Assembly (NCBI GenBank): GCA_001275005.1
Contig: JWZX01002979.1
Span: forward strand, 1 to 21,254
Source: Chrysochromulina tobinii
Lineage: Eukaryota; Haptophyta; Prymnesiales; Chrysochromulinaceae
Length of the DNA stretch: 21,254 nucleotides
Direction: 5' to 3'
Under the pieces are notes generated by a model, which searched no databases, was not told where the DNA came from, and saw only the letters and a program-made list of their open reading frames with translations. How positions within the stretch are numbered: the stretch's first letter is position 1; the number at the start of each line of letters is the position of its first letter. Shown here piece by piece: positions 7,429 to 16,601 of this stretch. The translations under genes were made by a program, and so were the position numbers.

Positions 7429-7608
7429 GGCTGCACGCGCTCGGCGCGCAATTGAACCAACCGGACGGAGCGTGTGGACGCTCACCAGGACGCGAAGGAC
7501 ATGATGAAATGGACTTTTACTGATTACGGGTGTTGGGGGCATCCATTGGGTGTCGCGTCCCGCTCCCCGTCCATTGTTCTCTGCTTCTCTCAATGGACTC
7601 AGGAAGGT

Positions 7609-8469
7609 TTACGAACTCTCTGGCGGCGGCGGCGCGGCCGGCGGCTTGCGCGGCAGCTCCATGGAGTACAGCTCGGCATTCTCGAGCCAATAGTCGAACA
7701 CGCCGCAGTGGCGCTCCATGAGATAGTTGAAAAAGTCCGAGTGGCCAAAGATGGCGATCACGCTCTCTGGCCGTTGGCGCAGCTTCTCCACGAAAGCGTC
7801 GACCCGACCGATGAACATCAGCTCGGGCTCCATGAACCCACACTCACGGTAGCGCTCGCGTGAGCCGGCGGCCGTCTCCTGCACGCCGCCCGTGTACCAC
7901 CACACCTCGGGCAGCGTCGAGGCATGGAGCGTCGGGAAGCGTTTGGCGAGCTCAGCCGCGCCGGTGCCGATGTCGCACGAGTCAGTCAGGTGCTCCGAGA
8001 CCAGCGGCCACAGCTCAACTGGCGCGGGCGGCGCGCCGCTCAACGGCGGGAAAGCGCCGAAGAGTGTCTGCACCGCGCGCGTGAGCGGCGAGGAGATGAT
8101 CAGCTCCGCCTTGGCGAGCAGCTCGTGGCCTGCGAGCGCAGCGACCTGCGTCTCGCCGAGCGGCGAGAGCGGCGCGTCGAAGAGGCTCGCGTCCGCGCCC
8201 GTATCGCCGTACTTGGCGACGCTGGCAATGTTGTGCATCGACTGACCGTGGCGCACGAGCAGGAGCGTCTGCGGCCCCGTTGGCAGCGGTGGCGGCGGCG
8301 GTGGCGATCCGCCGACCGAGAGCAGCGGAAGCCGGTCGAACACGAGGCGCACGAGGCTCTGCGCGATCGAGAAGGCCCTCGCAAAGAGGCGGAGCGGCAC
8401 TCGCAGGAGTTGCGTGACCCTGTGGCCGCGGAGGAACTGCATCCATGATTGCTGGCGAGGGTCCGCCAT
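7609..8469 (-). CDS. Histidine phosphatase superfamily (phosphoglycerate-mutase-like) protein
   Basis: The 286-residue product has the branch-1 histidine phosphatase pattern: TLLLVRHGQS with RHG at 73-75 (H74 the phospho-acceptor), ISSPLTRAVQT for the second conserved arginine, and IAIFGHSDFF for the second catalytic histidine. Before the domain there is a basic amphipathic stretch with many Leu, Arg and Phe (about residues 10-50), then six prolines, suggesting a targeting or membrane-association segment. The domain ends in a Pro-rich tail. The substrate cannot be read from sequence; relatives act on phospho-sugars, fructose-2,6-bisphosphate or proteins. The ATG at 8469 is the first in frame (upstream codons reach only a GTG). 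A TATA-like CATATAAT on the minus strand lies at about 8528-8535. Confidence 0.88.
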   Translation of the reverse strand: MADPRQQSWMQFLRGHRVTQLLRVPLRLFARAFSIAQSLVRLVFDRLPLLSVGGSPPPPPPLPTGPQTLLLVRHGQSMHNIASVAKYGDTGADASLFDAPLSPLGETQVAALAGHELLAKAELIISSPLTRAVQTLFGAFPPLSGAPPAPVELWPLVSEHLTDSCDIGTGAAELAKRFPTLHASTLPEVWWYTGGVQETAAGSRERYRECGFMEPELMFIGRVDAFVEKLRQRPESVIAIFGHSDFFNYLMERHCGVFDYWLENAELYSMELPRKPPAAPPPPESS

Positions 8470-9016
8470 CGCGATGCGAAGTGTGAACGTTAACACGAGA
8501 GCGAAGTGCGTAGTGTGAAGCGGAATCCATTATATGAATGGGCTGTTCAGCGTACTCTCTGAAGGGTCGGCACGCAGGATGGATTAGGTGTTGAGGAGGG
8601 CGGGGGCCTCCATAATTATTTTGATTTGGGGGGGTTCTACGTTCGGTATCAACAACATGATCAACAATAGCCGTCGTCCTCGTCTCGTCCTCGCAAAGTA
8701 AGGGTCAAGTTGGTGTTCCGGGCGGGCCTCGGGCTTTCAAGGGCACGCATGCGCAAGGCAATTTGGCGCAAGGGCAATGGTTTCGTTTAAGTTTCGTTCC
8801 AAACAAATTTACACCAAGCGGACACCGAGAGAGGTCCCACAGGACGAACGAGGTGTAACACATGCATTCAGATTCACAACGTCGCACCACGCACCAACTC
8901 CGAAATCGTACCACGCACAATGAACAGACCACTCCAATTTCACAGCCTCGCGGGCAGGAGCCTCGCCGCATCAACTCAACTCAACTTCTGCCGGCTGTTC
9001 CCCCGCTGTTCTCCCC
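8470..9016. other. Upstream region of the phosphatase gene, no gene recognised
   Basis: Holds a TATA-like CATATAAT (minus strand, about 8528-8535) some 60 bp before the phosphatase start. ATCAACAA occurs twice 12 bp apart (8648-8655 and 8660-8667). An AT-rich patch lies at 8611-8630, and CAACTCAACTCAACT near 8972. An 88-residue Cys-rich minus-strand frame at 8705-8971 has no other support and is not annotated. Confidence 0.4.
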
Positions 9017-9397
9017 ATGGCACGCCCGCTCTTCTCGAAGACTTGGATCGACGTCTCCGGCTCGTCGGCCGAGGAGGTGGCGAAGCAGCTGCGCGATCAG
9101 CCGAGTCTGGTCCTGAAACTAAGGCCTCCGCGACTCTCCCTCGAGCATCACCAGCTGCCACATCAGACTGACACACCTGTCCTCCCCCCTCCACCCGTGC
9201 GCGCCTCACCTGCGGATGGGTGGGTACACATCGACGTCGAGCGTCACTTCGTAATCGGCGTCGTTCGTCTTGCCCAGGCTGGCGAGCGAGTCGGCGACCG
9301 TATTCTGCGTTCGCGGGATGTGCTCGTAACGAACCGACATGAAGGCGCCCTCGAACTCCTTGGCATACTCGTTGAGAGGCACGAGGCGCTCCGATAA
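9017..9397 (+). CDS. Possible orphan 5' coding fragment
   Basis: Not recognised. An ATG in a strong context (CCCCATGGCA) opens a frame whose first 34 residues (starting MARPLFSKTWIDVSG) look like a real N-terminus with a helix (AEEVAKQLRDQ). Beyond about 9121 the composition becomes Pro/Arg-rich, and from 9206 the frame is merely antisense to the zinc finger-RNase H gene. It may be a truncated relic of a gene, a short true protein, or the first exon of a gene whose remainder is elsewhere. Confidence 0.25.
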   Translation: MARPLFSKTWIDVSGSSAEEVAKQLRDQPSLVLKLRPPRLSLEHHQLPHQTDTPVLPPPPVRASPADGWVHIDVERHFVIGVVRLAQAGERVGDRILRSRDVLVTNRHEGALELLGILVERHEALR

Positions 9398-10147
9398 GCA
9401 CTGATACTGGCCCGTCATCTGTTTGATGATCACCTCCGAATCGCCCTTGACTACGAGCCGCTTCATCCCCTCGTCTTGGGCCTTTATCATCCCTTGGATC
9501 AGTGCGATGTACTCGGCTTGGTTGTTCGTCACGTCATGGTAGGGATAAATGCCGATGGCGCGCCGGGCAACCTCGATGTTGCGATCATCGAGCAGCCGGT
9601 AGCCTGCGCCACCCAATCCTGGGTTGGGCGTCGCGCCACCATCGAAGTAGAGTGTGCCCTCGGCTGGTGCCGCGCGGTTCGCGCTGAAGCTTCGGTCTGT
9701 AAGCTGCAGCAGGCCAGGGAGGCGTTGAGCGTCACTCAGCAGCGTGCGCACCTGGCGCGCCGCGCGCTGCGAGCAGTCTGTCGCGGTGACATGCTGGTTG
9801 AGTGCACCCAAGTTCCGAAACGTGCGTTGGCAGCCCTGACACCGGTACAACTCCGCCTCGTGGGCACCGGAGTTGAGATGCTGCTCGAGGTCACGCTTTC
9901 CGTAGAATTGGCGGTAGCAGATTTCGCACTCCCACATCTCGGTGTCATAGTCGTAGCAATGCGAGCCCACCTCGTACGTGCAAGCTGCAGCTTCCTGGCC
10001 AGTCGTAAGTTCTCCGCGCTGGTTGCGGCTGTCTTCCCATGCTCGCACGCCGCGGTGCACGGTAGTCTTGCCATGCTTCGCCTCGGTGTGCTGAATGAGC
10101 GCTTCGGTGCTGAAAAATTGGCGATTGCACGCCGTGCATTCGAGCAT
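9206..10147 (-). CDS. C2H2 zinc finger - RNase HI fusion protein
   Basis: The 313-residue product joins two domain types. Three zinc fingers come first: C4-C7-H20-H25, C74-C77-H90-H96, and C103-C106-H119-C125 (a C2HC variant). The C-terminal half (about 163-295) is an RNase HI-like domain with YFDGGATPNPG (D169), TNNQAEYIALI (E212), VKGDSEVIIKQM (D236) and HIPRTQNTVADSLA (D286), so the full DEDD catalytic set is present. The RNase H part resembles plant and archaeal single-domain RNase H proteins, which cut RNA in RNA/DNA hybrids. The fingers may target nucleic acid. There is no reverse transcriptase or integrase around it, so it is not an obvious retroelement remnant. The ATG at 10147 sits just before finger 1; upstream in-frame sequence reaches only a TTG. 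Confidence 0.9.
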   Translation of the reverse strand: MLECTACNRQFFSTEALIQHTEAKHGKTTVHRGVRAWEDSRNQRGELTTGQEAAACTYEVGSHCYDYDTEMWECEICYRQFYGKRDLEQHLNSGAHEAELYRCQGCQRTFRNLGALNQHVTATDCSQRAARQVRTLLSDAQRLPGLLQLTDRSFSANRAAPAEGTLYFDGGATPNPGLGGAGYRLLDDRNIEVARRAIGIYPYHDVTNNQAEYIALIQGMIKAQDEGMKRLVVKGDSEVIIKQMTGQYQCLSERLVPLNEYAKEFEGAFMSVRYEHIPRTQNTVADSLASLGKTNDADYEVTLDVDVYPPIRR

Positions 10148-10369
10148 CGGCTCCCGACGTCGCTCGTGTGCGAGCGCGTCCAGAGGGACGGAGAGGGACG
10201 CGGAGAAAAGGGCGGCTAGGCGCCTGCGACGACGCGTCTCAATCCACACGCACGTCTCGGTGGAAGGCACTGCGCTCACCTCGGTCCACGCAAGTTCGAG
10301 CCACAGACTGGCCACAAACACCAATACATACCGGTCACGCGCTAGAATATTAAACTGTTGACATTTTAT

Positions 10370-11740
10370 TCATGCTGCTCCTTGCCCTTGAATCGCTCGA
10401 GAGAGAACTGTGCCCGCTCGCTGCTGCTCGGAAGCGCCGTGTTGGGCGCCGGTAAAGAGCGCCGTTAGGGTGGTCTCGTGCTGCGTATTCGCAAAGAGAT
10501 GGCGCACACGGACGCCTTCAAAGCTGCTACCGAGCGCCGCAACGGCTTCGGACTCGAGGCGCCTCCTGGTGCACTGGCCTTGCAACCCTCCCCGCACCTT
10601 GCACTGGGCCTTGAGGGTCAAGACCACCTTGCACCCGGCGGCAAGGAGTCCGGAGGCCGCCAGATGGGCGAGCAAGGAGGCGGCGTCACTGGGCGCGATG
10701 TTGGCATCGCACACGACAAAGTCCGCCGCCAGTGCAGGCCGCAGGGCACACCGAATCGCATCGTCGGAGTCGGCATCCGAACCGACGAGCCTACGAAGGT
10801 GCACGACGCTCGGTCGGCACGCAATCTCGGCTTCCAGATCGCCGGGGTCGACGGCGACAACTCGCGCATGCCGAGACAAGAGATCGGTCCACCCGCCCGG
10901 GCTCGCACCGATGTCGATGCATGCGGAGCCCCGTACCGCGTCCGTCAGCGCGCTTCGAAAGCTCGGCTCCTCATGGAACACCTCCGACAGCTTGTAGAAC
11001 GCGCGGCACACCGAGAGCTTGGCACCGCTCTTGTCCAACGCATTCGCCGAGTGCCAATGGCCGTGCTGCTCGGAGGGGCCGAGAGGCGATTCGAGTGAGT
11101 CTGCAGAGGGACACCACGACGGCACCGCCTCGCTGTCATAAAAGTAGGCGGCGCCGAAGCATCTGGCCACTTGGAAGGTGAGCGTCTCTCCGGTGGTCAC
11201 GAGACTCGAGGCCACGGGCGAACGGAGGACTGCGTCGAGAAGAGTCCGACGCAAGGAGGTGGGAGCGCTGAGCTTCACCTTGCCAGCGTCTGCTGCTGCG
11301 ATCTCGCATGCCAACACAAACGCGGCTGCCACCTCGGCAGCCGAATGGCTGCAAACCGAGGCGATAAACGGCAACCGGGTCAGCACGCGGCAGAGTGGGA
11401 TGTCACGCAAGACGGAGTCGAGTAGGCGGCTCAAGTCACAGCACCGGAAGAGGCACGTGCTTGCCTCACCCTTTGGGCACTTTTCGACGAAGATGGGTGC
11501 TCCTGCGCCGTGCAAAGCTGTCATGCGCTCCAACGCTCGGTCCAAATGCAGACTGCATACTTGGAACAGGACTGCCGGACCGTCCTTTAGCGGCGAAGCT
11601 TCGACTAATTCTCGGAGACCGTCCGATGCCGCAGGGTTGAAGCGTGGCAACAAAACGTGGACCCCGCAACCACTTTGAACACGACGTGCTTGAGTCTGAC
11701 GCGTTCGGGTCGTCACCGCGCTCAGGAAGCTGACGCTCAT
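10370..11740 (-). CDS. FtsJ/RlmM-like RNA 2'-O-methyltransferase
   Basis: A 456-residue protein with a C-terminal Rossmann-fold methyltransferase. The SAM-binding motif I is ACIDIGASPGGWTDLL (about 273-288) and is followed by VVAVDPGDL. The RrmJ-type catalytic K-D-K-E set can be placed at K250 (AFYKLSE), D345 (VVCDANIAP), K377 (LTLKAQ) and E422 (TQHETTL). The SPGGWT/VDPG combination and VVHLRRL resemble bacterial RlmM, which 2'-O-methylates a 23S rRNA cytidine, so an rRNA target in an organelle or the cytosol is inferred. The N-terminal about 230 residues lack a domain I can name but may be an RNA-binding part. ATG 11740 is chosen; an in-frame ATG at 11860 would add 40 residues of less coding-like sequence. 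Divergent from the gene at 11924. Confidence 0.85.
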   Translation of the reverse strand: MSVSFLSAVTTRTRQTQARRVQSGCGVHVLLPRFNPAASDGLRELVEASPLKDGPAVLFQVCSLHLDRALERMTALHGAGAPIFVEKCPKGEASTCLFRCCDLSRLLDSVLRDIPLCRVLTRLPFIASVCSHSAAEVAAAFVLACEIAAADAGKVKLSAPTSLRRTLLDAVLRSPVASSLVTTGETLTFQVARCFGAAYFYDSEAVPSWCPSADSLESPLGPSEQHGHWHSANALDKSGAKLSVCRAFYKLSEVFHEEPSFRSALTDAVRGSACIDIGASPGGWTDLLSRHARVVAVDPGDLEAEIACRPSVVHLRRLVGSDADSDDAIRCALRPALAADFVVCDANIAPSDAASLLAHLAASGLLAAGCKVVLTLKAQCKVRGGLQGQCTRRRLESEAVAALGSSFEGVRVRHLFANTQHETTLTALFTGAQHGASEQQRAGTVLSRAIQGQGAA

Positions 11741-11923
11741 TTTCTCGTTAGTCTTTCTGTGAACACAGCTCGCACCAACCACAGTAGTACCCCAGTCACC
11801 AGGTTGTGTTTCCACGGCGACGGTCGAAATCGCTATGACCACGTTCTCTGTGAATTGCATGCATTGAAGGTGAAAGTTGGACTCGCCCAATGAAACAAAA
11901 TTGCGACGCCGTCCGGTTTCAAT
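11741..11923. promoter_or_regulatory. Compact bidirectional promoter region
   Basis: Only 183 bp (or 63 bp if the alternative ATG at 11860 is used) separate the methyltransferase and the plus-strand gene at 11924. It is AT-richer than the flanking coding DNA and contains GCATGCAT at about 11857-11864. No TATA box is obvious. Confidence 0.45.
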
Positions 11924-12763
11924 ATGCTTCGCAACATGACTTCGACGTGGCCATCACCTGAGGTGCAGGAGCTGAGCGCCCTATTCTCGCAGGGCCCGCC
12001 CAGCCAACGAAGGATGAACTCTTACATGAAGGCCGGCGCCACAGCCGAGCGACCGGTTGAGGCCATTGCGGAGGAGACAGCGGTGAAGACGCTTGTGAAG
12101 ACGGCGAAGAAGGATCAACTCCTCGTCCAATACGCCTTGGACGATTTCATTACCAACGGAGCTGCCTCGTCTGAGCAGAAAGGTGCTGCACTTTCATCTC
12201 CGACTTCACCGCCGGTTCCATCGCCGACTCCATCCACGTTGGAGGAGGAGCTTGCCCTCGAAACTTTGATGAAGAATTGGAGGATGGCGGAGGTCAGGTT
12301 GTTGCAAGCCGATCGTCAAAAAAAGGAAGAGGAAGCGGTGCTGGACACAAAGAAGAGGCTGCGCGCGTACAGGCGTGCGCGGGAACTTCGACTCGCAAAG
12401 GACTGGCTGCAAGAGACACCAACACCGGCTGCCTTCATCCGTGGTCGCGGCGGCTTCGACCCAGATCGGCTCCATGATCGGCTCTCTCCAGGGAAGTCCC
12501 AACAGCAACACGAGCAGAAGGGCGTTCGCGACGCGCACCAGGCGGTGCAAACTCCCTCCCGGAGCGCCACGACCCGTCGCAGCATTACTACCGCAGATCG
12601 AGAGCCCTCAAGTCGTCAGCAGCACCGATCGCCAATTCCACCCGCTTTGGAAAGAGACCTTGAGACGAATCGTTTGCGCTCTGGCTCGAAGCCCACGCGG
12701 CTGCCGATGCCTGACGAGGTCCTCGCGTACCGTGAAGCCTTTAGGAAAGCTTACAGGGTATAG
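11924..12763 (+). CDS. Hypothetical basic protein with coiled-coil segment
   Basis: Not recognised. The 279-residue product begins MLRNMTSTWPSPEVQELSAL. A Thr/Lys-rich region (ETAVKTLVKTAKKDQ) and a Pro/Ser linker lead to a charged helix at about 103-165 (TLEEELALETLMKNWRMAE, then KKEEEAVLDTKKRLRAYRRARELRLAKDWL). The remainder is Arg/Ser/Gln-rich and probably disordered, ending EAFRKAYRV. Nothing indicates a signal peptide or membrane helix. Third positions are less GC-biased than in the enzyme genes. It is likely real because the frame is long, starts at an ATG and forms a compact divergent pair with the methyltransferase gene, but its function is unknown. Confidence 0.65.
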   Translation: MLRNMTSTWPSPEVQELSALFSQGPPSQRRMNSYMKAGATAERPVEAIAEETAVKTLVKTAKKDQLLVQYALDDFITNGAASSEQKGAALSSPTSPPVPSPTPSTLEEELALETLMKNWRMAEVRLLQADRQKKEEEAVLDTKKRLRAYRRARELRLAKDWLQETPTPAAFIRGRGGFDPDRLHDRLSPGKSQQQHEQKGVRDAHQAVQTPSRSATTRRSITTADREPSSRQQHRSPIPPALERDLETNRLRSGSKPTRLPMPDEVLAYREAFRKAYRV

Positions 12764-13329
12764 ATCGGCGCAAGACGGGTCGGCCTGCGAATCTACTGCC
12801 TATCGACAGATTTGATCAGAGATCACAGAGAGTTGTGATGGGCGTGCCCTTCTACGTATAGCTTCTTTTTTCACATGCAATTATTTTGGGCGCTTCCTTT
12901 CAGAGGCGCATTATTAGCAATTATCACCATGCGATTTCCATACAGCGAGAACGCACGCGCCGGGCCGCTGGCACCAACCTAGCACCAACCACAACATAAG
13001 TTGGCCAGCGTTGAGCGCAATGCATCTCGACGAATCGCCACACCTCGGTCCGGCGCCCCCCCAGCGCCCCCCCAGCGCACCAGTACATGTGAACAAGCTG
13101 TCGACGAGTTCGATCACGCGCTTGGAGTCCGCTAGACCCGGGGTGATCCCGACTCTCTCGCCTCACTGAGCCATGGATCTCGGGTAGATCTCGGGAGAGA
13201 GTGTGCAGATCCATGGCCCAGTGCGCCGATAAGCGCCGACGAGACCATCTCGGCGGGAGATCCACATTAGGAGATCCATATCGCCAGATCGATCCCAAGA
13301 TGATCCATGCCCGCCGCGCGCACGTACGC
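12764..13329. other. Convergent intergenic region with short repeats and a GATC-rich block
   Basis: No gene seen in 566 bp. GCAATTAT occurs twice in an AT-rich patch (about 12877-12925), GCACCAACC twice (about 12969-12986), and CAGCGCCCCCC in tandem around 13051-13078. Ten GATC tetramers fall between 13112 and 13305. An inverted repeat pairs CCATGGATCT (13171-13180) with AGATCCATGG (13207-13216). Confidence 0.5.
13112..13305. repeat. GATC-rich block with GATCTCGGG direct repeats and an inverted repeat
   Basis: GATC occurs ten times in 194 bp where less than one is expected by chance. GATCTCGGG is repeated at 13176-13184 and 13187-13195, with a similar CATCTCGGC at about 13247-13255. The inverted pair at 13171-13180 and 13207-13216 could form a 10-bp stem. 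Confidence 0.6.
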
Positions 13330-16300
13330 TCACTTCTTCTTCTTGCCGCCGCCCTTGTCGTCCTTGGCGGCTGCCTTGGGCGGCGGCTGGCGCACTTTGA
13401 GCAGCGACGAGACGGCTTTGACGCGCTCGGCGTTCGCCTTCGCTTCGTCAATCGGGCGCGGCAGCGTGAGTCGCGCACCGTTGCCGCCCGTCGGCCCGTT
13501 GTCATACGTGTACTCCATCGGAGGCGCCGCAAGCCATGGCACGGAGCCGCGCAGACGCCCAACCTTTGGCCGTGCGCGTGCGCGCAGCATCTGGCAGAGC
13601 TCGTTGACCTTCATGTGGTCAGGAGTGACTGTGTCCGCAGCGTACCTGAGCAGCGCCGCACGTGCGATGAGCTCCTCAAACTCCCACTGCAGCAGCCCAC
13701 CCCCTGGCAGCACCGTCAGCCGGCCGGTGCCGTCCAGAGTGGGGGCTGGCAGATGGGGGAAGAGGGGCGCGTGGCGCTGCATCCACGCCGCGAGCGCGGG
13801 CTCCGAATGGCCACCAAGCACCATCGAGCCGAAGAGGGAGACGAGCTGCTTTGGAGTGAGCATCTCATCGGAGGTGCTCGCGCGGTACATCCCGGACTCG
13901 CGAAAGAGGTTGTCGACCTCGCGCACGCGGATCGCGTACCCAGTCACGTCATCGCGCACATGCTGCTCGAAGAGCATGCGGAGCGAGATGGCATGCATGC
14001 GAAGCATGCGGCGGGTGGCCGGGTCGAGTGGCGTGAACGGCGAGACTCCCGCATTGCCCAGGCACGACGAGGGGATGGGCGACTCATAGACCGGGCTCAC
14101 GTGCTGCTCTAATATGTCCTTGAGGGCGTCTTTGACCTCCCTGAGGGGCTTGAGAATGTCCGGCTGGTTGTAGAGCGCGACGCGCACGAGCATCTCGACG
14201 AACTCGGGCAAAGAGACGCGGCTCTCGGGCAGGTGGATGAGTTCCAGACGTTTCTTGCGGCGCAGCTCGTGGTCGGGCATCTGAACGTCGAGCTCGTTGA
14301 TCCCGAGCGTGGGCGAGGTGAGGCCACACGCGCGCACGAAGTCCCAGCAGTCGAGCATGGTGATCTGGCCGTGCCGACTGTTCTTATCCTTGGGGTTGGG
14401 AGGCGGCTGGCCGGGTGCGTCCTTGGCGCCCCCGTGCGAGTAGAAGCAGTAGATGAGGAGATCATACCGACTCCACAGGATGGCGCGAACGTCGGAGACC
14501 CACTCTCCACTCTTGGGCATGTCGACGACGGAGACGCGCTCGAAGACGCTCTTAAAGTCCTCGAAGCTCTCATCGGAGGTGATGGCGGCGGGGTCGGCGG
14601 CGCCGTTGGGCCCCTCGCCCTTGCGCCGGGCGAGCCACGTGCCGTAGTCGGCCACGAGACGTGCGGAGGGCAGCCGGTCGATGAGGCTGTAACGCACGGT
14701 CGGTCGCACGTCGGGCAGCTGGTCCGTCTTGTCGAGCAAGCATTCCTCGCCAGTGATGGCCATCGGGTCCGCACCGACGGAGATGTGGACCCGCTCGAAG
14801 CGCACCACCGCCTCGCCCACACGCTCGTCGCGTGTGACGAGCGCCGGCTTGGCGCTGAAGGGGCGCGACGAGGGTACAAAGACCTTTGAGAGAGCCTCGC
14901 CGACGCCGTCGCCCACGTCGACGAAGACGTGATCACCGTCCCGCAGGCCGCAATCGCACAGCCGCTGCCCGTTCTTGAGCCAACGCCATCGTTCGGCAGG
15001 GGTGGTGGGCCGGCTGCCCATCCCGGGCAGCAGTGCGAGCGGCGGCTCCCTCGCGAGCACACGCTGAGGGGTGAGCTCCATCGAGAAGGGCGTGGTGTAT
15101 GAGTCCGGCAGCCGAAGATAGCGCTGGACGGCCGTGAGGCCGAGCCAATATGCAGTCTGATGCCCCTCCCCGACGAGCACGGGCAGCGTCTTGCCGCGCA
15201 CGTGCACGAAGAGGCGGCCGAGAAGGGCGGCTCGCTCCTCGAGACCCTTCGTCGGCTTGTCCTGACCTGCGTGAGAAGCTCATGCCCACGTCGCTGCCCG
15301 GCCATCATGGCGCCGTCGAGGGCGTCGGCCGTTGGCGCCTTGCCCGTGCCGTACTCCTCAGACCCGGGCGACCCATCTGGCTGCGTGGCGGCCGGCGCGC
15401 TCTCCTCGCCGCCCTCGCCCACCACCCGCGCCGTCGCGGGCGCTGCCGGGGGATCACTCCCCATGTTCTCTGTCGAGACGCGTGAGTCTCTGTCTCTGCG
15501 TGCGCCTGGTGTGCGTGTAGGCTTCTGCTTCTCGAGGATGGCCTCGGGTGTTAGCAGCGCCACAGCAGCAGCCTCGGCGGCCGCCTCGGCGGCCGCCTCG
15601 GCGGCCGCCTTGACCGCCGCCTTGACTTCCTCCTTGGCCTTGAGCACCACCATCAGCGGCATGTCGATCAGGCGCATCTCGACGCGATCGTTCCTTTCCA
15701 TCCTCCTCTCGGGTGGGAGGTCGTTCTCCGCATCAGGGCTGGCGAGCTCGTCGTTGCATGTCCCTGGCAGCGGCCGAAGCGACGACATGCCGCGCGCCAC
15801 GATCAAATCGCTCAGGCTAAATCCCCACACGAGCACCGGGGGCACGGGTGGTGCGGGAGCGCTCGTCACGGCGCTCCCGCTGAAGGAGCTCTTGGGCGCA
15901 GAGGGAGTGGGCGGCGGTGGAGAGGTTGAGGACTGAATTGAGGACTCATCGAGCCAATGGACGAGATGCTTGCGAACCATCCCCTCGATCTTGACGGCGC
16001 GCGCCTTGGCGGTCTCCATCGTGCGCTCGCCGTTGTGGGGGCCGCTCGTGTGCCCTTCGATCGAGAGACCGATGGGCGTCTCGCGCTGCTCCACGAGCAC
16101 CTCGTTCACCAGCCGGAGCGCTGTCGCCAGCTCGCGGCTCACCTCTTCGACGTACGGCTGGTCGAACATCATCTCCGTCGAGCCTTGCCGAAACTCGACC
16201 GGGCGCACGAGCGAGACCTGGCGCCGCCTGAAGTCGAGGCGCACGAGTGAGAGCTGCCCGCTTATCGCGCGCTCCACCTCGCTTGCGACATCGAGCACAT

Positions 16301-16601
16301 CATCGCGCAGCCCAAGGTCGTGTGGCTCGTGCGGCGTGAGGCCGTGACCCTCGAAGTCCTGCGCCACCGCATGAAGGGCGCCCTTATGGTGCGGACCGCC
16401 GCAGCGGCGAGCGCGCATGAGCGGAGGCATGCGCCGTGTGATGCAGTAAGACCTCTGCAGCTCCGAGGTCGTGCTCAGGCCCGTGGTTGGCCGCCGGAAC
16501 TCGCGATCCTGGACCGACAAGGGCGACGGCGGCCACACGCCGTTGAACCGGCTGGGTTCGGCGTCGGCTGGGGTCGAAACGACGATGGCGCTCAATCGCA
16601 T
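13330..16601 (-). CDS. Modular protein: OmpA-like domain, Ala/Pro linker, putative ubiquitin-like fold and helical domain (one frame break near 15270)
   Basis: Two minus-strand frames appear to form one gene. The upstream frame from ATG 16601 carries an OmpA-C-like domain at about residues 133-215 (VEFRQGST, LSIEGHTSG, AKARAVKI), then Pro-rich and Ala-rich linkers. It stays protein-like to about 15270 (ALDGAMMAGQRRGHELLTQ). The downstream frame takes over at about 15281 (QDKPTKGLEERAALLGRLFVHVRGKTL) and runs 650 residues to 13330. That half has a segment resembling a ubiquitin-like fold (YWLGLTAVQRYL, then LKNGQRLCDCGLRDGDHVFVDV), a helical domain (SRYDLLIYCFYSHGG, MLDCWDFVRACGL, LPEFVEMLVRVALYN) typical of conserved protist proteins, and a Lys-rich end. 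The switch needs a missing base, two extra bases or an intron of length 3n+2; TTCTCACGCAG followed by GTCAGG there resembles a splice site. Function unknown; a cytoskeletal or flagellar role is speculation. The amino-terminal 60 residues may not be coding. Confidence 0.7.
15571..15610. repeat. 12-bp tandem repeat (GCCTCGGCGGCC x3)
   Basis: Three exact copies and a partial fourth, encoding Ala-Ala-Glu-Ala units of the linker helix on the minus strand. Confidence 0.9.

Noticed and set aside
8705-8971. Cys-rich 88-residue minus-strand frame
   Set aside because: Cysteine spacing is irregular, and there is no signal peptide or known pattern.
9206-10147. RNase H gene as a retrotransposon remnant
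   Set aside because: No reverse transcriptase, integrase, LTR or target-site duplication is seen nearby, and the catalytic residues and fused zinc fingers are intact.
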